Positions 1-5,511 of a stretch of 5,648 nucleotides of DNA are shown piece by piece (position 1 is the first letter of the stretch; every line of letters begins with the position of its first letter). A model generated the notes under the pieces. That model worked only from the letters and a program-made list of their open reading frames with translations, had not been told where the DNA came from and ran no database searches. A program made the position numbers and the translations under genes. The stretch is from assembly GCA_002358955.1 (NCBI GenBank), contig DEPV01000096.1:1-5648 (forward strand), in the 5' to 3' direction. The stretch comes from Erysipelothrix sp. UBA3383 (GTDB taxonomy: Bacteria > Bacillota_I > Bacilli_A > Erysipelotrichales > Erysipelotrichaceae).

Positions 1-515
1 TTGAGACTACATACAATCGTTATCTTGATACTAAAGATTTCACACTGGAAGATTTCAATGCATTTTGTTTCCACATCCCTTATACAAAGATTGGCCAAAA
101 ACCATTATTATCCATTAGTGATGATGCAGCAATGTTAGAGCAGTATAAGTTAAGTACATACTACAACCGTAAAGTCGGAAACATCTATACAGGATCACTT
201 TACTTAAACTTACTCTCACTACTTCATAAAGGATCACTTACAGCAAATGATCGCATTGGATTATTCTCATATGGATCAGGAGCTGTTGCAGAATTTTTCT
301 CAGGAACACTTGTTGATGGCTACAAAGACGCATTAGTAAGCAATCTTGATGAGATGATGGATGCACGACAAGTTATTTCCATTCCAGAATATGAGCGTAT
401 TTACACTCAACAATTAGTTACCGATGGATCCCATCAAATTCTAAATACTGACTTGGATACAGGTTTCTTTAAACTTAAAGAGATTAAAGGTCACCAACGT
501 TACTACAACAAATAA
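1..515 (+). CDS. mvaS: Hydroxymethylglutaryl-CoA synthase, C-terminal part (5' end outside window)
   Basis: The reading frame is open from base 3 to the TAA at 513-515 and gives 170 residues with no start, so the N-terminal half (including the catalytic Cys and Glu of this family) lies outside the window. Visible family signatures are FHIPYTK, whose His (bases 72-74) corresponds to the active-site His that binds acetoacetyl-CoA, then VGNIYTGSLYLNLLSLL with the conserved Asn, and IGLFSYGSGAVAEFF, the Gly/Ser-rich active-site strand. The enzyme condenses acetyl-CoA with acetoacetyl-CoA to make HMG-CoA in the cytosol, the step before HMG-CoA reductase in the mevalonate route to isopentenyl diphosphate. 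The bacterial family is about 380-400 residues, so somewhat under half is seen. The C-terminus looks intact. The inner ATG at 132 is not a gene start, because homology continues upstream of it. It converges on darA. Confidence 0.95.
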   Translation, partial: ETTYNRYLDTKDFTLEDFNAFCFHIPYTKIGQKPLLSISDDAAMLEQYKLSTYYNRKVGNIYTGSLYLNLLSLLHKGSLTANDRIGLFSYGSGAVAEFFSGTLVDGYKDALVSNLDEMMDARQVISIPEYERIYTQQLVTDGSHQILNTDLDTGFFKLKEIKGHQRYYNK

Positions 516-543
516 AAAGCTAGGATCGCAGATCCTAGCTTTT
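515..543. terminator. Bidirectional terminator between mvaS and darA
   Basis: A perfect inverted repeat has arms gctaggatc (519-527) and gatcctagc (531-539) around a 3-base loop, extended by AAAA on the left and TTTT on the right (515-518 / 540-543). It begins at the mvaS stop codon and ends just before the darA stop codon. The A-tract on one side and T-tract on the other let it serve transcripts arriving from either direction. Confidence 0.9.
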
Positions 544-546
544 CTA

Positions 547-870
547 TTATAATTTATGGAATTGAGCAACATCAAGGACGAATACTGTAGCGCCCCCAAC
601 TTGGACTTCAACTGGGAATGTTGTAAAACGTCCCATATCATAAGATGCTGAAGAAGGTACCATTTCTGTTCGTTTGGAGCACTCTTCCTCAATAATCTTG
701 AGACACCCTTCAACTCGATCATCATCACAACCAACAATTAAAGTCGTGTTTCCAGCTTTAAGGAAACCACCTGTTGTTGCAAGACGCGTTACTTGAAAAT
801 TATTCTTATTCAGTTCAGAAGATAATGCTGAACTATCATCATTGGATACAATTGCTAATACTAATTTCAT
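547..870 (-). CDS. darA: Cyclic di-AMP receptor, PII-like (DarA/PstA family)
   Basis: This 107-residue protein matches the small PII-like c-di-AMP receptor family (Bacillus DarA, formerly YaaQ; PstA in Staphylococcus and Listeria; usually about 109 aa). Diagnostic segments are MKLVLAIVSNDD at the N-terminus, LATTGGFLKAGNTTLIVG (residues 30-47), the DDDRV turn (49-53) and PVEVQVGGATVFVLDVAQFHKL at the C-terminus. The family forms homotrimers that bind c-di-AMP at subunit interfaces. Its downstream partner is not settled, so the output of the signal is unknown here. Compared with remembered homologues, residue 26 is Gln in NNFQVTRLATT, where Arg is usual, and the loop before PVEV appears about three residues shorter. 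The start is well supported by AAGGAGG at 879-885, 8 bases upstream of the ATG. It is monocistronic in this window, convergent with mvaS and divergent from the membrane-protein gene at 1026. In several relatives it lies near tmk/holB, which is not seen here. Confidence 0.93.
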   Translation of the reverse strand: MKLVLAIVSNDDSSALSSELNKNNFQVTRLATTGGFLKAGNTTLIVGCDDDRVEGCLKIIEEECSKRTEMVPSSASYDMGRFTTFPVEVQVGGATVFVLDVAQFHKL

Positions 871-894
871 TATGAATACCTCCTTTGTAGTGAT

Positions 895-921
895 ATTATA
901 CCATATCTAAAGCTCTAACAA
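895..921 (-). promoter_or_regulatory. Predicted darA promoter (extended -10)
   Basis: On the minus strand a perfect extended -10, TGGTATAAT, occupies 903-895. The best -35 is TTGTTA (921-916), four of six matches with a short 15-bp spacer, so the extended -10 probably carries most of the promoter strength. Transcription would start near 888, about 18 bases before the ATG and just ahead of the ribosome binding site at 879-885. The putative -35 overlaps the left arm of the inverted repeat at 920-938. Confidence 0.7.
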
Positions 922-938
922 AGGGTCTTTCACCCTTT
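920..938. repeat. 7-bp inverted repeat, possible operator
   Basis: aaagggt (920-926) and acccttt (932-938) form a perfect inverted repeat around a 5-base centre. It lies in the darA/membrane-protein divergent region and overlaps the presumed darA -35. It has no flanking T-tract, so it is not a convincing terminator. A regulator binding site is possible, but no specific regulator can be named. Confidence 0.5.
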
Positions 939-942
939 CCTC

Positions 943-971
943 ATGAACTTTATATTTCTTACAAAGTTCAT
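943..971. repeat. 9-bp inverted repeat upstream of the membrane-protein gene
   Basis: atgaacttt (943-951) and aaagttcat (963-971) are perfectly complementary around an 11-base AT-rich centre. The right arm ends about 26 bases upstream of the extended -10 motif at 997-1005, which is where an activator or repressor of the + strand gene could sit. No T-tract follows, so a terminator is unlikely. Function is inferred from symmetry and position only. Confidence 0.5.
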
Positions 972-996
972 ATCCTTAGAAACTAAAGTGTCCTTT

Positions 997-1020
997 TGTT
1001 ATACTTTTGAAAAAGGGGGA
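997..1020 (+). promoter_or_regulatory. Predicted promoter and ribosome binding site of the membrane-protein gene
   Basis: TGTTATACT (997-1005) is an extended -10 (TGn plus TATACT). The -35 is poor: TTAGAA at 976-981 with an 18-bp spacer matches only three positions. Transcription would start near 1012. AAGGGGGA (about 1013-1020) is the ribosome binding site, 5 bases before the ATG at 1026, so the leader would be only about 14 bases. Confidence 0.55.
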
Positions 1021-1025
1021 AACCT

Positions 1026-1451
1026 ATGTTTAACATTAAAAACCAGCGGCTACTGTTCTTTCTAGTATTCATTACAATGTATACCCTACTTGACAGTTTT
1101 AACATGTCTTATCAAGCAATGATCGAGCAATACGGCTTATACCTGGTCCTAATTAACATTACACTTAATCTTTTCATGTCAGGATTATCAGCAATTATGG
1201 TTAGTTCAGCAGGATCACAGATCAAAGAACCCAAAGGTGCTAACCTCAGTTTTGCTTCCATTGTATTTGGAATCTTTACTTATGGGTGTACCACTTGTGT
1301 CATTACCTTTCTAGCAAGTATAGGAATTAGCTTCTCTGTGATGGCTCTACCCTTTGCAGGACTTCCCTATAAACTGGTATCTGTAGTCTTAATTATAATC
1401 GGATACTTCTGGACCCAACGTGAAATAAGAAATGCCGTGTGTGAGATATAA
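1026..1451 (+). CDS. Small integral membrane protein of unknown function with a CTTC motif
   Basis: I do not recognise a characterised family for this 141-residue protein. It has about four hydrophobic segments: residues 9-25, 37-60, 74-103 and 105-129. The first loop contains NMSYQAMIEQYG, the central hydrophilic loop is SSAGSQIKEPKG (60-71), and the short basic tail TQREIRNAVCEI suggests a cytoplasmic C-terminus. The third segment carries YGCTTCVITFLASIG, a Cys-x-x-Cys pair (88, 91) inside or at the edge of the membrane, followed by LPFAGLPYKLVSVVLIIIGYFW. A cysteine pair followed by a Gly-rich turn and an LP-x-x-G-L helix recalls other uncharacterised small membrane proteins. Redox activity, metal binding or a purely structural role are all possible. 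There is no cleavable signal peptide. The ATG is supported by the upstream purine-rich site. It stands alone, divergent from darA and convergent with ychF. Confidence 0.8.
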   Translation: MFNIKNQRLLFFLVFITMYTLLDSFNMSYQAMIEQYGLYLVLINITLNLFMSGLSAIMVSSAGSQIKEPKGANLSFASIVFGIFTYGCTTCVITFLASIGISFSVMALPFAGLPYKLVSVVLIIIGYFWTQREIRNAVCEI

Positions 1452-1494
1452 AAAGAGTTTGAGTTGTATTTTTGATACAACTCAAACTCTTTTT
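1450..1494. terminator. Bidirectional terminator overlapping both stop codons
   Basis: A long perfect inverted repeat (1450-1469 / 1475-1494) has the core gagtttgagttgtat pairing across a 5-base loop, flanked by A5 on the left and T6 on the right (1490-1495). It terminates the membrane-protein gene (stop 1449-1451) in one direction and ychF (stop 1494-1496, minus strand) in the other. Both stop codons lie in the stem feet. Confidence 0.93.
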
Positions 1495-2597
1495 TAGTTA
1501 CTTGTAAGGAAGTGAACGATGTCGCCATCTTTCATTAAATACTCTTTACCCTCAGCACGTAATTTACCTGCTTCTTTAACAGCTTTTTCACTCTTATATT
1601 CAATCAGGTCTTCATAATTATAAGTTTCACTACGGATGAATCCTTTTTCAAAGTCAGTATGGATGATTCCAGCACATTGTGGTGCCTTCATACCATCATG
1701 GAAAGTCCAAGCTCTGATCTCCATAGGTCCTGCAGTAAAGAAGGTACGTAGGTTTAGAATGTTGTATGATGCTTTAACCAAACGATCAAGCCCACTTTCT
1801 TCAACACCTAAATCTTGTAAGAACATATCTTTTTCTTCATCATCTAATGATGATAAGTCTTCTTCAACCTTAGCAGATACAGGAAGTACAATTGCTTTAC
1901 GCTCATCTGCATACGCTTTAACTTTTTGATACATTGGATTGCTATCTACATCTGATAAAGAATCTTCATCAATGTTAGCAACATAGATCATTGGTTTAAT
2001 GGTTAAGAAGTGGAATGTTTTAAGTATTGCAGCTTCATCTTCTGTAATCTTCATTGAACTTAAAGGTTTATTATCTTCAAGAACTGCTTTTGCTTTATTA
2101 AGAACAGCAATCTCTAGAAGTGCATCCTTATCATTAGACTTCGCCTTTTTACCAACACGTGCGAGACGGTTATCAACAGATTGTAAGTCAGCAAGCATCA
2201 ATTCAATTTCGATAATTTCAATATCAGAAATTGGATCACCAATCACACCATGCTCATGCACAATATCAGGGTTAGCAAAACATCTTACCACATGAACAAT
2301 TGCGTCCACTTCACGGATGTTTGATAAGAACTGGTTTCCAAGTCCTTCTCCCTTTGATGCTCCTTCAACAAGTCCTGCAATATCTGTAAATTCAAATGTT
2401 GTTGGAATTAATTTTGAAGACTCAATGTATTCACGAATCTTAATCATACGATCATCACGTACTGTAACCACTCCTACGTTTGGAGCAATGGTTGCAAACG
2501 GATAGTTTGCTGCCTCAACTTGAGACTTTGTTATTGCGTTAAATAATGTTGATTTACCAACGTTTGGTAATCCAACAATTCCAGCTGTTAATGCCAT
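1494..2597 (-). CDS. ychF: Ribosome-binding ATPase YchF (Obg/YchF family P-loop protein)
   Basis: This is a full-length 367-residue YchF (usual length about 363-366; EngD/YyaF in Bacillus). The P-loop GLPNVGKS is at 9-16, the NYPFATIAPN switch segment at 31-40, and the G3 motif DIAGLVEGASKGEGLGNQFL starts at 72. The position of the G4 motif reads NIDE (208-211) instead of NKxD. That replacement is characteristic of YchF and is linked to its preference for ATP over GTP. A helical region with coiled-coil character (about 125-190) interrupts the G domain. The C-terminal TGS domain runs from about 283 and includes the AWTFHDG and EGKEYLMKDGDIVHFL segments. YchF is a cytosolic ribosome-associated ATPase tied to stress responses. 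It is the last gene of the folD–DUF951–ychF cluster, and its ATG shares one base with the DUF951 stop (TAATG). A GAGGAAA site lies within the end of DUF951 (2605-2611), so translational coupling is likely. Confidence 0.96.
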   Translation of the reverse strand: MALTAGIVGLPNVGKSTLFNAITKSQVEAANYPFATIAPNVGVVTVRDDRMIKIREYIESSKLIPTTFEFTDIAGLVEGASKGEGLGNQFLSNIREVDAIVHVVRCFANPDIVHEHGVIGDPISDIEIIEIELMLADLQSVDNRLARVGKKAKSNDKDALLEIAVLNKAKAVLEDNKPLSSMKITEDEAAILKTFHFLTIKPMIYVANIDEDSLSDVDSNPMYQKVKAYADERKAIVLPVSAKVEEDLSSLDDEEKDMFLQDLGVEESGLDRLVKASYNILNLRTFFTAGPMEIRAWTFHDGMKAPQCAGIIHTDFEKGFIRSETYNYEDLIEYKSEKAVKEAGKLRAEGKEYLMKDGDIVHFLTSN

Positions 2598-2800
2598 TAA
2601 ATCATTTCCTCGTTTCTTTTAATTACTTTTTTTAACTTTCGAATGAAGTCTTGTCGTTCCAACATAATGATGGCACCACATCCTTCACACTTAATTTTAA
2701 TATCAACACCCATACGTACAATTTCAAAGGTGGTCGCCTTTTTGCACGGGTGATTTTTTTTCATTTGAACAATATCGCCCAAACCAAAGTCTTTATTCAT
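2597..2800 (-). CDS. DUF951 family small protein (YyzM-like), putative zinc-ribbon
   Basis: This 67-residue protein fits the DUF951 family, found next to ychF in many Bacillota (YyzM in Bacillus). Signatures are the N-terminal GLGDIVQMKKNHPC, then FEIVRMGVDIKIKCEGCGAIIMLER. Cys19, Cys38 and Cys41, perhaps with His17, could form a small metal site, which is inferred from residue spacing. The C-terminus is highly basic (RKLKKVIKR), which would suit an RNA or ribosome contact, though no function is established. A strong AAGGAGGG site (2805-2812) lies inside the end of folD. Its start overlaps the folD stop by 8 bases (ATGAATAA), and its own stop overlaps the ychF ATG by 1 base. Such a close junction on both sides suggests that the three proteins are made in coupled amounts. 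Confidence 0.92.
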   Translation of the reverse strand: MNKDFGLGDIVQMKKNHPCKKATTFEIVRMGVDIKIKCEGCGAIIMLERQDFIRKLKKVIKRNEEMI

Positions 2801-3632
2801 GGCTTCCCTCCTTCATTAAGTATGATTTTAGAGTGTTTTCTAAAAGGGTTAAAATGGTCATGGGACCCACACCTTTTGGTACTGGTGATCCGTATTCTGC
2901 ATTATCAATACTTTCCACATCACCCACTACTTTACCATCAACACGGTGAATTCCAACATCTATGATTGTATGATGTGGCTTCACCCAGTCTTTCTTGATA
3001 AAGTGTGCTCTCCCAATTGCAACTACTATGATATCATTTTCTGCAATTAATTGCTCTAAATCTTTTGTTCGTGAATGTGCAATGGTGACTGTCGCATTTT
3101 TTTGTAGTAGTAATGTAGATACTGGTTTTCCTACAAGGCGTGATCGTCCGATTACTAAAGCACGTCTTCCTTCTAAAGGAATGTTATACTCAGCCATCAG
3201 TGTCATCACACCTTGAGCAGTACATGGTGCAAAAGCATCAGCCCCAGTTTCAAGCAGTCCCACATTTAAAGGATGCAATCCATCCACATCTTTTAAAGGA
3301 CTGATGGTACTCATGACTTCACTTTCATCACAATGTTCTGGCAGTGGAAATTGTACAAGGATCCCATCTACGGTCTCATCATTATTTAATTGTTCTACTA
3401 ATGCCAACAATTCACTTTGAGTGCTTGATGCCTCAAGTCGAATGATCTCTGATATCATCCCTACTTCATTAGTTTGCTTTGCTTTTGATGCAACATACGT
3501 TTCAGAAGCAGGATCATTCCCCACAATAACAACTGTTAATTTTGGTTTTCTTCCTTTTAAAAGAGCAACCTTATCTTTCAATTCCAATTTGCGTTTCTTA
3601 GAGACTTCAAACCCACTCAATATTTTGACCAT
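2793..3632 (-). CDS. folD: Bifunctional methylenetetrahydrofolate dehydrogenase / methenyltetrahydrofolate cyclohydrolase
   Basis: FolD interconverts 5,10-methylene-THF and 10-formyl-THF in the cytosol with NADP as cofactor, feeding purine, thymidylate and formyl-Met-tRNA synthesis. I chose the ATG at 3630-3632 (279 aa). It has a GGAGG site (3638-3642) five bases upstream and gives the normal N-terminus MVKILSG. The longer frame from the ATG at 3642-3644 (283 aa) lacks a ribosome binding site and would itself contain that GGAGG. In the 279-aa numbering, the catalytic pair Tyr46 and Lys50 lies in SETYVASKAK. GILVQFPLP, PLKDVDGLHP (Asp117), PCTAQG (136-141), the dinucleotide-binding segment GRSRLVGKP (162-170) and PKGVGPMT (253-260) follow in family order. 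The second residue of the last motif is Lys where Gly is common, a position that varies in the family. It is preceded by dtd at a 45-bp gap with its own predicted promoter, and overlaps DUF951 by 8 bp. Confidence 0.95.
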   Translation of the reverse strand: MVKILSGFEVSKKRKLELKDKVALLKGRKPKLTVVIVGNDPASETYVASKAKQTNEVGMISEIIRLEASSTQSELLALVEQLNNDETVDGILVQFPLPEHCDESEVMSTISPLKDVDGLHPLNVGLLETGADAFAPCTAQGVMTLMAEYNIPLEGRRALVIGRSRLVGKPVSTLLLQKNATVTIAHSRTKDLEQLIAENDIIVVAIGRAHFIKKDWVKPHHTIIDVGIHRVDGKVVGDVESIDNAEYGSPVPKGVGPMTILTLLENTLKSYLMKEGSHE

Positions 3633-3656
3633 AATGTCCTCCATTTTTAAAGATTA

Positions 3657-3685
3657 ATAATAGCATAAGTGTCTTAAACTGACCA
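3657..3685 (-). promoter_or_regulatory. Predicted folD operon promoter
   Basis: On the minus strand, TGGTCA (3685-3680, four of six to the -35 consensus) stands 17 bp from the extended -10 TGCTATTAT (3665-3657). The predicted start near 3650 gives an 18-base leader to the ATG at 3632, but only 6 bases to the upstream ATG at 3644. This is a second argument for the shorter FolD. The promoter lies wholly in the dtd–folD gap. Confidence 0.6.
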
Positions 3686-3689
3686 CTTT

Positions 3690-4151
3690 TTAGATTGTAA
3701 TTATTTTACCATCTTGAATCTGAATGATGATGGTAACGGGTCCATCATTGTTTAATCGTACATTCATGTGTGTTTGAAAGACACCTGTTTCTACGATGAT
3801 GTTTTCCTTGCGCAATGCTTCATTGAATATATTATAGAAAGCATCTGCATCATGTGCATTCATCGCATTGATATAACTGGGACGATTTCCCTTACGAACA
3901 TCTGCCGCTAGTGTAAATTGTGATATGGATAGTATTGAACCTTGTGAATCTAAAATAGAGCGATTCATAACCCCATTTTCATCATCAAAGATTCTTAACT
4001 TGCTCACCTTACGTGCTGCCAAGAAAACATCATCCAGTGTATCACCCTCTTCAATTCCTACAAGAATTAACAATCCTTCTTGAATTGAACCGACAATCTC
4101 TTGATTAACCTCTACACTTGCATCCAAAACCCTTTGTATCACTAGTTTCAT
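3690..4151 (-). CDS. dtd: D-aminoacyl-tRNA deacylase
   Basis: This complete 153-residue protein hydrolyses D-amino acids mischarged on tRNA (and Gly-tRNA-Ala) and so protects translation from D-residues. It acts as a cytosolic homodimer. The N-terminus MKLVIQRVLDASVEVNQEIVGSIQEGLLILVGI is typical. The active-site motif SQFTL is at 77-81, followed by AADVRKGNRPSY. The cross-subunit Gly-cisPro motif NNDGPVT places Gly137-Pro138 exactly at the positions known for the family. The segment GVFQTHMNV replaces the commoner GxFGADMxV, a mild variation outside the catalytic motifs. A GAGGTGA site (4155-4161) precedes the ATG. In many Bacillota dtd follows relA. Here it instead heads a minus-strand cluster and diverges from rarA. 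I see no real terminator after it (only a bulged 7-bp hairpin without a T-tract at about 3667-3689), so read-through into folD is likely. Confidence 0.95.
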   Translation of the reverse strand: MKLVIQRVLDASVEVNQEIVGSIQEGLLILVGIEEGDTLDDVFLAARKVSKLRIFDDENGVMNRSILDSQGSILSISQFTLAADVRKGNRPSYINAMNAHDADAFYNIFNEALRKENIIVETGVFQTHMNVRLNNDGPVTIIIQIQDGKIITI

Positions 4152-4168
4152 ATTTCACCTCTGCTCTT

Positions 4169-4198
4169 ATTTTAACCGATTCATGATAGAATAGACAA
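4169..4198 (-). promoter_or_regulatory. Predicted dtd promoter
   Basis: On the minus strand TTGTCT (4198-4193) and TAAAAT (4174-4169) stand 18 bp apart, with four of six and five of six consensus matches. The predicted start near 4162 leaves about 11 bases before the dtd ATG, right at its ribosome binding site. The spacer contains the opposing rarA -10. Confidence 0.5.
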
Positions 4199-4206
4199 TA
4201 GGTGAT
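4184..4206 (+). promoter_or_regulatory. Predicted rarA promoter and ribosome binding site
   Basis: TGATAGAAT (4184-4192) is an extended -10 with no recognisable -35. Transcription would start near 4199, and AGGTGAT (4200-4206) is the ribosome binding site for the ATG at 4211. A second ATG at 4207-4209 is out of frame and too close to the ribosome binding site. The -10 lies inside the spacer of the oppositely oriented dtd promoter. Confidence 0.55.
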
Positions 4207-4210
4207 ATGA

Positions 4211-5461
4211 ATGAACAAACCTTTAGCACATAAAGTTAGACCGCAAAACATTGATACGGTCATCGGCCAAGAACATTTACTGGGCCCCAATGAAATATTA
4301 AGAAACCTTGTGGAGAATCAAGAACTGTATTCCATGATCTTTTTTGGTCCTCCAGGTACGGGTAAAACTACTACCGCGATTGCCATTGCACAATCCCTAG
4401 GAAGGCCTTACCGTCTTTTTAATGCAGTCAGTGATAATAAAAAGAAACTGGATGCTCTTTTTGTCGAGGCAGAAATGAGCAATGGACTGGTAGTTATTAT
4501 TGATGAAGTACACCGTTTAAACAAGGATAAGCAGGATGTCCTATTGCCCCATGTTGAAAGTGGCTTAATCACCATGATTGGTGCAACAACTGCCAATCCC
4601 TATTTCTCAATCAATCCAGCAATTCGCTCACGCGTTCATCTCTTTGAATTTAAACCCTTAACTGAAAGCAACATCATCACAGTTTTAGAAAATGCTTTAG
4701 ATACACTACAAAGTGATAAATCAGTCGATTCAGAGGTCTTAGAGACCCTTGCAAAGGTATGTAATGGTGATGCACGCTATGCTCTTAACGGACTTGAACT
4801 CCTGATTAAATCCACACATGATACAGACATTACAATGGAGCACTTCAAGAAACTATCCTTATCCATGAACATTACAATGGATAAAGACAGTGACAATCAT
4901 TACGATGCACTCTCTGCATTTCAAAAATCAATCCGAGGGTCCGATGTCCAAGCTGCACTTTACTATCTTGCTAAACTCATCCACGTTGGAGATTTTGATT
5001 CCATTGAAAGACGACTGATTGCTACAGCTTATGAGGACATCGGCCTTGCTAACCCGGCACTTTGTGCTCGTGTTGTAACCGGCATTGAAGGGGCTAAGAA
5101 GATTGGATTTCCTGAGGCACAACTTCCGCTATCAGTCATCGTCGTTGAATGTGCTTTATCTCCAAAATCAAAATCAGCACAACACGGTATTGCTAATGCA
5201 CTTCAAGCAGTATCTCAAACTGCCCATCAAGTTCCTTCTTATTTAAGATTGAATGCAGTTGATGTAGACCCTATGGATCAATACGATTATGAACGTTCCG
5301 ATTTATGGCATAAAATACAATACCTTCCTGATGGATTAGCAAATGAAGAATTTTATTCCCCGGGAAATATTAATTCTGCTGAAAGAGCCTATATCAATAA
5401 TTATGAGACCTTAAAGAAAACCAAGCGCTCAAATAAACTTCGTTCGCTAAAACAAAAATAG
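4211..5461 (+). CDS. rarA: Replication-associated recombination protein A (AAA+ ATPase, RarA/MgsA)
   Basis: This complete 416-residue RarA (YrvN in Bacillus, about 421 aa; MgsA in E. coli, about 447 aa) acts at stalled or broken replication forks with single-strand-binding protein. The N-terminal RPQNIDTVIGQEHLLGP is the family box. Walker A GPPGTGKTT is at 46-54, Walker B VVIIDEVHRL at 94-103, sensor 1 in IGATTANP at 123-130, and the arginine-finger segment NPAIRSR at 135-141. The C-terminal tetramerisation part is recognisable from AALYYLAKLIHVGD, the IERRLIATAYEDIGLANP stretch and ECALSPKSKSAQHGIANAL. The far C-terminus is rich in basic residues (KKTKRSNKLRSLKQK). The motifs distinguish it from RuvB and clamp-loader subunits. 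The ATG follows AGGTGAT (4200-4206). It is transcribed alone, divergent from dtd, and is closed by a strong terminator. Confidence 0.95.
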   Translation: MNKPLAHKVRPQNIDTVIGQEHLLGPNEILRNLVENQELYSMIFFGPPGTGKTTTAIAIAQSLGRPYRLFNAVSDNKKKLDALFVEAEMSNGLVVIIDEVHRLNKDKQDVLLPHVESGLITMIGATTANPYFSINPAIRSRVHLFEFKPLTESNIITVLENALDTLQSDKSVDSEVLETLAKVCNGDARYALNGLELLIKSTHDTDITMEHFKKLSLSMNITMDKDSDNHYDALSAFQKSIRGSDVQAALYYLAKLIHVGDFDSIERRLIATAYEDIGLANPALCARVVTGIEGAKKIGFPEAQLPLSVIVVECALSPKSKSAQHGIANALQAVSQTAHQVPSYLRLNAVDVDPMDQYDYERSDLWHKIQYLPDGLANEEFYSPGNINSAERAYINNYETLKKTKRSNKLRSLKQK

Positions 5462-5466
5462 AATAC

Positions 5467-5498
5467 AAAAGGACTCACCATAATCGGTGAGTCCTTTT
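5467..5498. terminator. Bidirectional terminator after rarA
   Basis: aaaaggactcacc (5467-5479) and ggtgagtcctttt (5486-5498) form a perfect 13-bp stem with a 6-base loop. The A and T flanks make it usable from both sides. It starts 5 bases after the rarA TAG and ends 13 bases before the stop codon of the minus-strand gene to its right. Confidence 0.92.
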
Positions 5499-5511
5499 CC
5501 TTATATATTAA

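Noticed and set aside
180..290. Repeated ggatcact / ggatcagg words in mvaS
   Set aside because: They are short, irregularly spaced and explained by Gly-Ser codons in the coding frame.
441..737. 98-codon minus-strand frame across the mvaS end and darA
   Set aside because: It overlaps two confidently identified genes in other frames, spans the terminator and has no ribosome binding site.
981..996. Similarity of aaagtgtcctttt near 985 to aagtgtctt near 3667 as a shared operator
   Set aside because: The match is only about eight bases in AT-rich intergenic DNA and is easily due to chance.
1636..2505. Three + strand frames (from 1636, 1999 and 2317) opposite ychF
   Set aside because: They are low-complexity, Ser-rich antisense translations of a well-conserved gene.
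2651..3657. Frames antisense to folD and DUF951
   Set aside because: They are shadows of conserved coding sequence, with no ribosome binding sites or recognisable domains.
3667..3689. Bulged hairpin (aagtgtc / gaccactt) after dtd as a terminator
   Set aside because: In the direction of dtd transcription there is no T-tract and the stem has a bulge. The T-tract lies on the wrong side, where no + strand gene is present.
4105..4290. 61-codon minus-strand frame across the dtd/rarA promoter region
   Set aside because: It lies over the starts of two real genes and their promoters and has no family signature.
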